Assembly (NCBI GenBank): GCA_958450365.1
Contig: CAUEEP010000167.1
Span: forward strand, 124,001-188,000
DNA: 64,000 bases
Reading direction: 5' to 3'
Source: Mesorhabditis belari
Lineage: Eukaryota; Nematoda; Chromadorea; Rhabditida; Rhabditidae
This document shows positions 54,601-64,000 of the stretch, piece by piece. The stretch's first letter is position 1; every line of letters starts with the position of its first letter. Below the pieces are notes generated by a model. It worked only from the letters and a program-made list of their open reading frames with translations, had not been told where the DNA came from and ran no database searches. A program made the translations under genes and the position numbers.

Positions 54601-56525
54601 GAAAAATCCGAATTGGATGAAAGAGGTTCTCCTCAAGAGAATCGCATTTCTTACTAGAGCAATGCTCAAAAAAATAAAGCAAAGCAGTGAATTTGATAGG
54701 GAAGGATTTGGCTACATTTTGTTTTAGTTTTAGCACAACATACTTGCTTGAGTTGAACTCTAAATCACGATCGAACTTGTTTTTAGAATCAATTAACTTA
54801 ATCCATTGGTTTTTTTAATTAATTCTATCATTTTTTCCTTAAAAGTTTATTCTAAAAAAATCTTCTAAATTTTCTCTAACTTTCCTTCAGAATGCATTTA
54901 CATATGATTTTGTGTAAAGAGCATATACATACGTGTTTGTTCTCGCGAATTTAGGTTCTGTTTAGCTTAAATTTCACTCAAAAAGTCAATATGTCTCACA
55001 CTACTTTGCTAGAATGTTTCAACTTGTAAAAATCTCTTTCCAAGCTTTTTTTCAGAACTGCCGCCGTAGCTGCGATTATTGCCAACAGACACGAGCACAG
55101 GCTTGCAAAAGTGGACACAGTAAGTCAATGAGTTGGAACTAGGGCAGATCAAAAACTCGTGCGCCGTCGGGACTCGAATCCACGACCTTTCGCTTACCGG
55201 GGAAATGTGCTAACCATCACACCACAACGCACCTGATCTCCTTTACTTCAGAGGGAGTTAAGTCTAGTTAGTAAAGATTTCAATAAACTCACTTTTTTCG
55301 CAGTCAACATCGTAAGACTCGAACTTATGTTCGATTCAATTCAACCTCTTAACAATCACTTTTCCAGCCACAACATCTACTCAAGCTCCCACGAAAGAAC
55401 AGTGTGGGAACTCGCCCGGTTGTTTCAATGAATATGCCTGCTGTCCGCTTTGGGCTGTTCAAGTAATTTGATAATTTGTGGATCTGGGAGGGGGAGCTCA
55501 GAAAAAATTTAGCTAGGGGGAATCTCTTCCGTTCATTTTCCACTTGATCTTACTTGATTTTGTTTTTTACTTTTAGCTTGCACTTTTTCATTTTGAACTT
55601 CATTCTTTCATTTCCTACAGTTTGCGTTCACATTTTCTGCCTTCAGTGTTGTTTATTGTAATCGATTTAACAAGTTTATTCAAGCATTTACAAATATGGA
55701 ACGAATCCTTTGGGAGTACCGGCAGGCCAGAAATTTTTGATGTCTTCGAGAATGGCGAAAACTGGACGATCAGCCCGGTTCATTTTCTAGATTCCCTCAG
55801 TGATGTAGCTCTCAAGCATTGTTCGATGAGTTCCGTGGTGGCGACAGTTTGCATCTTTGAATAGGCGCCACATCATCTCAATATGTTGTGTTGAAATCTA
55901 AATCACGTTTCTTGAATATTTTTTATTTTACAATAAACACAAGCCTATTGGTTGGATGTGAGCTTTTTTATGAAAGATGAAAGCCCAAAACCACCTTAAA
56001 AACAAAACTCCAGGTCGCGTATGTGTTAAATCGCAGCATGTAGCCTTTTCTGGTTTCACAAAATCGATTTTCAGGGGCAATGCCGTAACAGTTCGAGCTT
56101 CATGACGTGCAATTGTCGAGTCTCTTGTCTACTGTGCATTCCATCAGAATATCCATATGGAGGTGATTAGAGGATAGCAAGGGAAAAATTATTTTCTTGA
56201 ACAATGTGTGCAATTAGAAAACAGGTAAAAGAAGCACACAGTTGAATTAATTGATTAGAACTTAACGTGATGTTTTGCTAACCGGCCATATTTATCTAAC
56301 TACACTCATCGTCAGACAGTTCGAATTCTTTTGTGTATAACCCGATCCTTTTCAGAATGTGTCGATTATCACAAAGATTGTCGTGTTTGGGCAAAAAGGG
56401 GCGAGTGCCGACGAAACTCGTGGATGGAAGAGAACTGTCGATCGAGCTGTCATACGTGTTTTGTGATGCAGGAGCTCCGATCGAAGTGCGAAGTTGTGGG
56501 CAGCACTAGGTATTTGTCATGTTGA
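48633..56525 (+). CDS. Tyrosinase with four C-terminal ShK-type modules
   Basis: Secreted type-3 copper oxidase (phenol to quinone), of a kind linked in nematodes to cuticle or eggshell cross-linking. Twenty-one exons were placed, e.g. 48633-48779 (signal peptide), 49368-49448, 49645-49744, 50590-50674, 50716-50820, 51169-51238, 52188-52257, 52300-52400, 53028-53113, 53173-53268, 53454-53520, 53633-53704, 53741-53803, 54357-54489, 54546-54625, 55056-55119, 55368-55462, 56075-56162 and 56356-56525. Cu[21 protein letters not shown]; Cu[13 protein letters not shown] and [19 protein letters not shown]; all six histidines are present. Then a Cys-rich domain ([21 protein letters not shown]), a TTTTVV linker and ShK-like modules ([36 protein letters not shown] split by an intron; [31 protein letters not shown]). 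Exons 7 and 8 (about 51284-51330, 51372-51421) lack AG acceptors and exon 5 ends in a GC donor, so normal expression is uncertain. Confidence 0.88.
49111..49338. mobile_element. Short inverted-repeat element, ATACCGTATTTTCTCTAAT ends
   Basis: ATACCGTATTTTCTCTAATA-GTAGTGCACC at the left and the complement GTGCACTATGATTAGGGAAAATACGGTA (broken here for length: GTGCACTATGATTAG / GGAAAATACGGTA) at 49307-49333. It lies in tyrosinase intron 1 and is related to the ends at 7318 and 52045. Confidence 0.65.
49821..50343. mobile_element. Mariner-type MITE, family B, copy 2
   Basis: Nearly identical to 23551-24074 end to end, with TA on both sides. It lies in tyrosinase intron 3. Module at 50030-50130. 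Confidence 0.92.
51405..51478 (+). repeat. 74-bp duplication, original in tyrosinase exon 8/donor
   Basis: Covers the end of exon 8 ([12 protein letters not shown]), its GTATGT donor and 57 bp of intron. Identical to 51794-51867. Confidence 0.95.
51794..51867 (+). repeat. 74-bp duplication, second copy
   Basis: An exact copy of 51405-51478, 389 bp downstream in the following intron, with the donor but no acceptor. The absence of any difference implies a very recent event or gene conversion. Confidence 0.95.
52546..52915. repeat. Palindromic element in tyrosinase intron
   Basis: Arms: CCTTTCTTGCCGTTGGCAAT-TTAAGGTTTTT at 52550 and the complement ending 52907, continuing inward through CATTCGATGCA, GCGCGTCAAATGGTACCAAA and CCACGCAAAG. 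The arms are about 160 bp with an asymmetric centre around GCCCATTATGGGC, itself palindromic. No coding content. Confidence 0.88.
53804..54075 (+). repeat. Minisatellite, CTAAATCGAACCAAATCTGTAC unit
   Basis: About twelve tandem copies of a 20-22-bp unit (ACCTAAATCGAACCAAATCT with G/A, TCGAA/TGGAA variants). The array begins exactly at the donor of exon 15: its first GTACCT is the donor itself, and GTACCT recurs in nearly every unit. Confidence 0.92.
55159..55232 (-). other. tRNA pseudogene or tRNA-derived repeat in tyrosinase intron
   Basis: 74 nt, the length of a tRNA. The minus strand begins GTGCGTT and ends GGCGCAC, which pair over seven positions (two G-T). An A-box-like TGGTGTGATGGTTAGCAC and a B box GGATTCGAGTCC are present. 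The anticodon stem/loop (TTTCCCCGGTAAGCGAAA) is irregular, with C rather than T before the anticodon, and the T stem has mismatches. I therefore call it a pseudogene or SINE head rather than a working tRNA. Confidence 0.55.
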
Positions 56526-56972
56526 ATATCTGAAACGGATGTGTGTACTAGGCAAATCCATAAGGGTCAAAGCTCTAAGAGTTTATTCAAAACTGTAACC
56601 TAAACCTTTTGAAGTACATCTATTTTGAGTTTCTCATAAAGTAATGCTAGTTTGATGCTTGAATTTAGTTCCTAATTCCTTTTATCGTAAAAACTCTTAA
56701 GATTAATTGGCACGATTCGTCAAGAAGCTCAAACATGACTTCAAAGTGATAAGAGAAAAAGATGCAACTTAATTTTGAGATTTTATTCTTCAAAGGTATT
56801 CTTTTCTATCTTCTATCATTTTCTTTCGATTCTTTTTTATTATATTTCTTTTTTCTATTCTTTTCAGTCTTTTTCAATGCTTTTTTTTACTTTCAAACGA
56901 GATTCGCGATATTTTGTGTTGCTAGAATGAATAGCCTCGAAAAGTTAAATAAAAATCTCATATTTTGAAAGT
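56526..56972. other. 3' flank of tyrosinase, intergenic
   Basis: TTTATTC-rich and T-rich sequence with no exon. Converges with the minus-strand gene at 56973. Confidence 0.4.
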
Positions 56973-58000
56973 TTAATAGCAATCACTACATTTTTTCAAA
57001 AATCTCCAATTCAAGAAAAACAGAAAGCAACAAATAAGTGACCAGAAGAAGAAAATGCAAATGTTGACAACTTGGAGAAAGCGATCATTTTGGATGACAT
57101 GATACAGAATATGGGGGATACAGGAAATCATATGGATCAATAAATAGACAATGAAGAGCACGAGACATTTGGATTTCTTAAAATAGATTCCACACAGTCC
57201 AACAACACAAAAAACAGGGTATGTAAGAAAAACAGCGACCCCGGTAATCGTGTGGATCTCCTCGAGAATCCCATGTGTCATAGTGGATTTCCACGAGCTG
57301 AAAGTATAGATATTTGTCGGAATTTTAAGCGTAACATTTGTCACAAACATTTGACATAATTTTATGAATACAATTATGAATTATATGTTTTATTTTGTTC
57401 TCTTTTGTAGCTTATTAGTACCGAACTCCTTTCCTTTTTCCCTTGCAAGTTTTTCTCCCGTTATGACTCTTCAAATTCAAATTATATTGGAGAAAAATGG
57501 ACAAAAATGAGAACTAATCACATCTAAATCCAATTTTTGCCAAAAATATCAAACAAACCCTCCATTGCCGTTCATGTAAACGAGGGGCCCAAAGAGCGCC
57601 AAAGACGACAAGAAAAAGTGACGAGAAAAACGCGGAGATTGTCTGAAATGAGTTGATTTACATCCAGCATTTCCCTCTTTTCCCAACCTTTATTGTATTT
57701 CGATGTTTTGTCCAAAAAGCCGATTTGTCTACCTGAATTTTCACTGAAAGGACAAAATAAGGACATAACAAGAATTATTTGAGCTGAAACTTGACCCATT
57801 TTGAAAGGCCATCGAGTAGAGTCACAATATTTAGATAAACTCTAAACTTACACAGGAGTGTTCGGCTTGAATCTCTCCAAAATCGATCGCTTGTGGTTCG
57901 GGACTGGTTTGAGTCGCTTTTAAATGTCGCTGATCATGAAACTCTTCCGTGTCCAAAGTGAACAACGAACTGTCGTTGATGGATGGACAAACTGAAATTC
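56973..58000 (-). CDS. Unrecognised membrane protein
   Basis: The last exon, 56973 to about 57298, encodes three strong hydrophobic segments (TGVAVFLTYPVFCVVGLCGI, LVLFIVYLLIHMISCI, VVNICIFFFWSLICCFLFFL) and ends KKCSDCY. An upstream exon (about 57555-57645) supplies another segment (FFLSSLALFGPLVYMNGNGG) and joins it in phase. A further coding-like piece at about 57855-57995 is hydrophilic (CPSINDSSLFTLDTEEFHDQ), but I could not connect it in frame, so the 5' structure is uncertain. No family recognised. Confidence 0.55.
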
Positions 58001-58311
58001 TATGGAATTATCATTGAAAATTGGGCATAAATCTTGAGTAATTACAAGTTATTTGACGCATTTAGACTTATGTTTGGCTTGGTATGTGTTTAAATGTGAT
58101 CAAATATCGTAACTTTAATCAAACTTCTTCCAACTCGGAAGCAACAAATTCAACAAGAAACGAGAAAAGCTTTAAAATGACCGCTTAAATAAGCAACAAA
58201 TGAACATCTAGATAACGAGTGGATACGAAAATGGCAGGGTTTAGGGAATGACAACGAGTTGTCCTTTGTCCTATTGTCATATTGGGTCGGAGCTGGGACT
58301 CAAAAATGTCC

Positions 58312-58405
58312 GCCGCCGGGGACTCAAACCCACGATCTTTCGCATATCGTTGTCACTTCAATGGCTTTGGTATGTTTGACTGCGACTGCTCTACCACATA
58401 GCAAC
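58312..58405 (-). other. tRNA-like sequence with enlarged centre
   Basis: The minus strand starts GTTGCTATGTGGTAGAGCAG (A box TGGTAGAGCAG), has a B box GTGGGTTTGAGTCCC and ends GGCGGC, pairing with GTTGCT (several G-T). At 94 nt, with an irregular middle, it is too long for a plain tRNA; it may be a tRNA-derived repeat, or a tRNA with insertion. Confidence 0.4.
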
Positions 58406-60999
58406 AGTGCAACTGATCCCACCAGGAAATTATGCCTTACTAACGATGGGTAGTCAACATGCTTCTTTAAAGCAAATTATCATTTACCTATTTCCGATGC
58501 CGATCTGCCGAAGTATTCACTCATTGGATATCATCCAGAAAAAAAAACGATTAGTTTAAAATTAACTTTGCAAGCACACAAAGCTCACTTTAGCGAAATG
58601 AAATTTTGAAGTTGAAGTACTTGTTTTTCGAAATGAAATCTTGAAGAAATGTTCCTGTTTTTTGAACGAATTGTTTGTGATCCTTAGAGGCGGTTGTTTT
58701 CAAAAAAAGACATTTTTCTTTTGAAATTAAATACTGATAAATGTTTCTGCTAAACATTTTTGTGTGCATTGGCTCATTTTGGGCGCTGTTTATAGGACTG
58801 ATTGTCAGACTCTGTTTGTATGTATTTCCTTGTGACGTCTGTTTATCTCTCTTGTTGAAGGCTTTTGATTTCATCATTCCCCATTTAAAAACTGATAAAA
58901 ATGTGTAGACTGGTGTCACTTATCGGGGTAAATTTTACGTAGAACCCCTTCCAAACATGGTCTGTTAGTTGCAAAAAAGATAATTGTGTAGCTACCCCAT
59001 TTTTTAAAGAGACATTTTTGACGATAAATCGTTGGTTTTTTGCCAGAATCCTGCAAAAATCCTAATCTCTGACCAAAATCTACCCTAGAAAGTTGATTTT
59101 TTAGCAAAAAACACTGTGTCAGAGTCCAAAACTTAAAACGTGGCAGAGTACATGGCCTGATATTGAAAAACCTTCAAAATTGTGTCTAGCTTTATCTAGA
59201 AAAACGCGTGTTTAATTGTGTCTAGCTTTGTTGAAATTGATCTATTCTTAGACTCAAAAAATGAGGGTTGAACATTTTTTTTTGTGAGATTTGTCCTGAA
59301 AGGGGTCCCTATGTGTAGCTCAAAACGAAATCCGTTTTCATTTGAACAATTTGCGAATTTTGAAAGCTTCTTGTTGTTCTGTTGAAGAGATGTTGTTATT
59401 GTGTTCACGGGAGAAACTTTTTACCCAAAAATCTTTCAAAAGAAGAGCCAGGAGGTTTTCCTCTTGACTAGGCAAAGTTTCGTTTACTTTGAACTTGGCT
59501 TTTATTTTGAAAAACTCCTAAACAGAATAAAACGAGTTAGAAATAAAACTTGGTCTTAAACAATGAAATTTTGAGCTTGCAATAAAAAACATTTCATGAA
59601 TCGATTCTCATCGATTGTACTATTGTACTCAATCATCTTCTCCAATATTTTTTTTTCTTTTAAGTTTGAGTTCTAATTTTTCCACAATTTCTAGAAGTTT
59701 ACTAAGATTACTACGATATTTGGGGATAAATCTTTAAAATTCTTTCCTATTTCTCTTAAAAATTTTGTTTAGAATTCAGATGACTAGGAAAAGAAAGTCA
59801 TCTTCAGGAAAGAGATTGACATCTCAAAATTCTTGTCGATTTCAACCTATAAACCAACTAAGGACAAAATCCACTGGTTTTCCAGTGGCTTTTAACTTGT
59901 AAAGTAACTAAGGACAAAATCCACCGGTTTTTCAGTGGATTTCACCTTATAAAGCAACTTTCGGTTCGGGCAAACATCCACTAGGAGAAATTATCATTTA
60001 CAGTTGGCTAAGGTTATCCGATAAGCTTTTCTTGTTATGCTAATATTTATTGTCGGTTCTTTTACATTTTAATTTGTATGCACATCCTTTAGTCATCGTC
60101 TCTCCCATTGGTACATTCATCCACATTTGTGCAATATCGCGGACCCTTCCCTTCGGGATTCGACCAGCAGCAAACTTTTTCCTGCGGGCAAAATTGCTCC
60201 TCTCCGCGACATTTCCGCGGAAAACCTTTCTAAATTATCTTTTCACTCTTCATTTACCAATACAATTCGTATTTATCATTTGAAGAACTCAAAAAACATA
60301 CCAAAGCCATTGAAGTGACAACAAAGGAAATCAAAAAGAGTAAGAAAAAGAGTTTCATCGTTTTTTTGACAAAGTGTTTGTCTATTTTCAGTTTATTTAT
60401 AGGGGAAAATGATTCAAACTTCTGTTTTTAGGAAAAAGACCTCATGGGACTCCATAGTACCATTTAACTAATATTATTTGACAAAGCTTACTCATAGTTT
60501 TGTCTAGAAGCGAGAAAACGTTCAACAAAAATAGTTGACAAGTCCTTTTTCATGACATTCAACCGAAAAAAATAGATTGACGACGCTTTCATCATCTCAA
60601 AAGCACTTTGAGGTTTTTTAAACGTGTCATGCAAGTCTTTGTTGTTTACAAAAGCTTGAAGGCATCACGGTCATTGCACCCTACTTTTATAAGCTAGCAC
60701 ATTTATATTTATAAGCTTTTATAAGCTAACAGATTTGCGACAGAGCCATTTTTAGCTATCTAGTGAAAAATTAAAGAAATGCAAATTTCCAAACTAATCG
60801 GTAGATTCAAATGCTTCAAACAGTGTTTGGGCCATGCTTGCTTTTCAACTGAATATTGCTCTTTCCCATTCCCAATCTTATAATTAAAATTGCTTATAAT
60901 GACCAGCTCAAATCGAAGAGTTTCATCGTTTTTGACTGCTCGACTTTAAAAAAATCAACTAACGCGAGTTTTATAAGAATTTGTAAATAAATTTGCAAT

Positions 61000-61112
61000 C
61001 GTAGGGCAATTTGTAAATAAATAGGAGAAAACAAATCATAGATCAATTGGTTTATTATTCATTTTTAAAAAGTAACCTTTAAAAAGCAGACAAGACTTTC
61101 CGATCAACCTGG
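61000..61112. mobile_element. Right half of MITE related to 39207-39862
   Basis: AGATCAATTGGTTTATTATTCATTTTTAAA (as AGATCAATTGGTTTATTATT, then CATTTTTAAA), GTAACCTTTAAAAA and the end ACAAGACTTTCCGATCAACC parallel the last 110 bp of the element at 39.2-39.9 kb. No left end. Confidence 0.6.
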
Positions 61113-61274
61113 TAAAATTTCTATTTCGATTAAGCCAACAATAGTTTTGCTTTTGCAACGTATCAAAATTTTATTCATTTTGAACAAGTGCAAAGAGAGA
61201 AAAGAAACATGATCAGCGTGCACAAAAACGACTGTAAATCACCCAAAAAAGCTTCTATCATAAAATGAAAAGAG

Positions 61275-61527
61275 TCATAACTAGAGTGTGTACATCCCTC
61301 GAGTAATGCCCACTTTCTAAAAGGTACCTATTTAACGAATATAAGCAACCAATCAATTTTGACCAATCACTTCAATTTTGGTGTCATTGCCTGAGCATTG
61401 AAATTTCTCATTGATTGATACGAACGTTGAGCTGATTGAGTCAAAACTGACTGATTACGACAGTTGCGTAAAATAGGTACCTTTCAGAAAGTGCATTACT
61501 CGGAATGTACACACGCTATTCATAACA
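61275..61527. mobile_element. Small palindromic element
   Basis: GTGTGTACATCCCTCGAGTA-ATGCCCACTTTCTAAAAGGTACC at the left and GGTACCTTTCAGAAAGTGCATTACTCGG-AATGTACACACG at the right (each over 35 bp) are inverted copies; an inner pair around ATTTTGACCAATCA/TGATTGAGTCAAAA continues the fold. The inner part resembles 52090-52130 in the tyrosinase intron. Confidence 0.8.
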
Positions 61528-61837
61528 CACAGATGACTTGCTATGAGAAAAATAAAATGTAACGCTTCCATCAACATTCTAATATGTGTCAACAACAACA
61601 AACACCATCGAATGATGTGGCTTCAAAAGCACGATTTCGTATCAAACCCTGGTAATCCATGACGAATTTTTCATATTTTACTCGATTTTTTTTCTTGGTG
61701 AAAGACCTGAAATTTTAAGATTATTAATCGGGTCTTATCTTTTGCGTTTAGCATATTTACGATAGTTTTCTTTTTTTCATTTTCTCCTTGTAAACTGTTC
61801 TTCGCTCACCTGAAATTTTGCTTTTTGTCTGTCGAGA

Positions 61838-63430
61838 AAGTGATCGAGGATGACACGATGAATGTAGAGATATTGCTGAAGATCCACTTTGGTTTTTTTA
61901 TGAAAAAACTCGATGTAATCAGAGTTTTTTAGCTGATTCAGTCATTAAATAAATGGAATGAGCGCTGTTCATGCTTGAATTCTTATTAAGAAATCCTCAA
62001 AAGTTAGATGATTGGGTTAATCGAAACCTATACACCAATTAACGTTTTGCTTTTAGATAAGTCAGATTTTAATTTAACAATAGACCAAAAAAATGAAAAA
62101 ACAGCTTGAAATTGAAACCTCGCAAGATTTTTGAAAACTTAGAAACACTATCATCTAACCCAACTAACCAAATCGAAGAGAATCGACCATAGCCGGTATG
62201 ATCGAAGTTGTTTCATTAGATCGCACATTGTAGGGATTCCTCTTTTTAGGTTGCTGCATTCAAGTAAATATCTAAAAGTGGAATGATGAATTAATGCGTT
62301 GATTTAATACTTTCACTCACTCGATAGCCACCAAAATCGACGTTCTTCCCGTCCCACCACCACAATGCATCACGATCGGTTTTTGTGAACCGCGAATTTG
62401 GGAAAGTAGTTCCTGAATCACTCAAAAATTATGCAGATTAAGTAGATAAAGTGCTTTTTAGGCTTTTTTAGCAATCAATCATCAATAAATACCTTAAAAT
62501 CACAACAAGCCATTTTGAAAAAAACAGAATAGCTTTCTTACCGTAGAAACTCGACTTCCATAACGAGACAGATCAGAAAATCGCGCAACTCTAGGCACTT
62601 GATCTAGCCTCCAGCGTATCGGATTCCAATAAACTTATGTTTATTTAAAAACCAAGATTTTAAGCTATCTAATGATATTGATCAGTAATGTTTTTCTTTC
62701 AAAAAAGTGAGTCAAAAACCTTAATGAGACTTAACGAGACAATTCCTCGTTATCCGTTATGTCTCAATAAGGTTTTTGATATATCGCTTGATTTAAGATA
62801 TCATTAGATAGCTTAAAATCTTCGCTTTTTAATAAAAAAGTTAATTGGAATCCGATACTCCGGGGCTAGATCAAGCGCCGGGAGTTGCGGGTCCAAAAAT
62901 AAAAATTGCTTTAATTTACCACGCATGTTATCAACAAAGTTATTTAATTGGTTAAAAACTCACGATTGGAGTCCGCAAACAGCTCGGGACTTCCCCTTCT
63001 CGCCAACCTTCCCACATAAAGTGTCGGATCTGAAAGAAATCTTTTAACTAAATACCGAAAAATACCATTCGTTACTCCTTTTTTCCATCGTTGTTATACA
63101 TCATTTTAAAGGTCGCAACTTTTAGCCATGACATTTCGTCGATTATTTGATGATGAGCCTGAAGAGTTAGTCAATGCATCAAGCTAATCTTGAACTAACC
63201 TCAACATTTGTGACTTCAAGCTTGTCAGTGATCCTCATTGTCCTGTTTTTATTTCTTGGAAAATACTAAAATGATAAGTTTGAAGTTCCGATCACGCCCA
63301 AAACCTGAGCACATTTTGTGTAACCCTCGTTATCGACGAAATCACATAACATGACGATTGTATCAGATTCTTCTTGAAGCATCATCAACCTTAACCCACT
63401 TGCCACAAGGTTTTTCAAATTTTTTCTTGG
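61838..63430 (-). CDS. Protein tyrosine phosphatase domain (ends uncertain)
   Basis: Nematode-type cytosolic PTP, removing phosphate from phosphotyrosine. Pieces in order on the minus strand: about 63305-63400 (MMLQEESDTIVMLCDFVDNE, YTKCAQ), about 63205-63245 (MRITDKLEVTNVE), about 63090-63158 (IIDEMSWLKVATFKM), about 62962-63028 (RHFMWEGWREGEVPSCL, the WPD-loop region), about 62325-62415 (PIVMHCGGGTGRTSILVAIE, the HCx5R loop with Cys and Arg intact), about 62170-62275 (CDLMKQLRSYRLWSIL) and 61838-61930 (QQYLYIHRVILDHFLDRQKA). The catalytic Cys and Arg are present, but the WPD loop reads W-R-E. Start and stop are not determined; the N-terminal exons probably lie beyond 63430 and possibly outside the window. 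A fold-back element fills one intron. Confidence 0.75.
62575..62895. repeat. Fold-back element in PTP intron
   Basis: CGCGCAACTCTAGGCACTTG-ATCTAGCC at the left pairs with GGGCTAGATCAAG-CGCCGGGAGTTGCGGG at the right, and inward GATTTTAAGCTATCTAATGATAT with ATATCATTAGATAGCTTAAAATC is perfect over 20 bp or more (split here: GATTTTAAGCTATC / TAATGATAT). Total about 310 bp, arms about 100 bp. Confidence 0.85.
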
Positions 63431-64000
63431 CTCTTTGATCTTTAAACAAGTCTACAAAAGTTCACAGCAAACCAATTCACAGATAAATGATCCTTGCGTA
63501 TTTCCCTTTCCTTTGATACCAAATATGAGTCGATTGGTTGCCGATCAACTGTTTTAGATTAAAGGTCAAAAATTCAAAAAAGAGGAAAAGCTTGTCGCAC
63601 ATCCGCGCGAAAATGCATTTTGTGATGAAAATTGATGTTATACCTATCATTCGATAGAAAAAAGTGTTCTAAATCCGAACCTCAATATCATTTTTAAATT
63701 CCATCGACAGTTTTGTTAGAAAGTGGGCCTTTTCAAAAAACGCAAAAAAGCCAAAACGTAAGTTCGTAAAACGGCCATAAAATCTTGCACCTTAAACCAC
63801 CTTGCTTTTTTTCAGATATTCTGAAAATAGGCATTTTGAGCTTTTTTTCGATTATTGTAAGTTATCGGAAATTTGCTAGAATTACTCAAATTTTAGAAAG
63901 GGAAAAGTATGAAGATATCAGATCAAAAACCAAGTTTTAAAGGCTTTTACTTTGAAAAAAAGTCCACTATAGAAGAAAATCCGTCTGATAATTTTTATTT
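63431..64000. other. Window end, nothing further recognised
   Basis: AT-rich. It may contain an intron of the phosphatase gene. No exon, RNA gene or inverted repeat could be supported. Confidence 0.4.

Larger units (their letters stand above)
58001..61270. other. Long gene-poor region
   Basis: AT-rich, no exons I can support. Features: a tRNA-like sequence at 58312-58405; a tandem duplication of about 55 bp at 59850-59950 (AAGGACAAAATCCACTGGTT, then the near-copy ...CCACCGG...); a small GC-rich patch at 60120-60230 with open frames on both strands; and a MITE right half ending about 61110. Confidence 0.5.

Overview
The window is nuclear DNA of a free-living-type (rhabditid-like) nematode. 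The evidence is a vitellogenin gene, four intact or nearly intact seven-transmembrane chemoreceptor genes of nematode-specific families (STR/SRD-, SRH-, SRX- and SRG-like), a tyrosinase with ShK modules, a nematode-type lipase 3, a C-type-lectin-like gene and a nematode-type protein tyrosine phosphatase. Introns are GT-AG, many only 39-45 bp, and the DNA is AT-rich outside exons. I assembled all gene models by reading frames, splice sites and exon phase; none could be tested against a database.

Layout. 1-3476 (-): 5' part of a vitellogenin gene with codon-optimised, GC-rich exons. 3.5-6.2 kb: intergenic, with a pogo/Tigger-like transposase relic. 6217-8865 (+): STR/SRD-type chemoreceptor. 9.5-13.9 kb (-): an SRG-like receptor followed by a decayed paralogue. 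14.5-15.7 kb: mariner transposon with a broken transposase. 16.0-16.5 kb (+): small secreted cysteine-rich peptide. 16.7-18.5 kb: two more mariner derivatives. 19.2-20.3 kb (+): C-type-lectin-like gene. 20.3-22.9 kb: mostly unexplained. 23383-26953 (+): unrecognised four-exon gene. 28844-31893 (-): lipase class 3 gene with a one-base deletion. 32637-37785 (-): SRH-type receptor whose introns hold at least five stacked or nested transposons. 39875-43013 (-): SRX-type receptor. 44469-47938 (+): a second SRG-like receptor. 48633-56525 (+): a 21-exon tyrosinase with four ShK modules and several damaged or unusual splice sites. 57.0-58.0 kb (-): unrecognised membrane protein. 61.8-63.4 kb (-): protein tyrosine phosphatase.

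The dominant theme is miniature inverted-repeat transposons (MITEs) of the Tc1/mariner type. More than fifteen lie in the window, mostly inside introns of chemoreceptor, lipase and tyrosinase genes. Elements with quite different terminal repeats carry the same internal module of about 100 bp, which I regard as the most interesting unexplained signal here. Other notable signals are an element whose only open frame is the helix-turn-helix half of a mariner transposase, a hAT-like element with an 8-bp target duplication nested in a palindromic MITE, a double palindrome in an intron, a 74-bp exon duplication beside two lost splice acceptors in the tyrosinase, and several tRNA-like relics.
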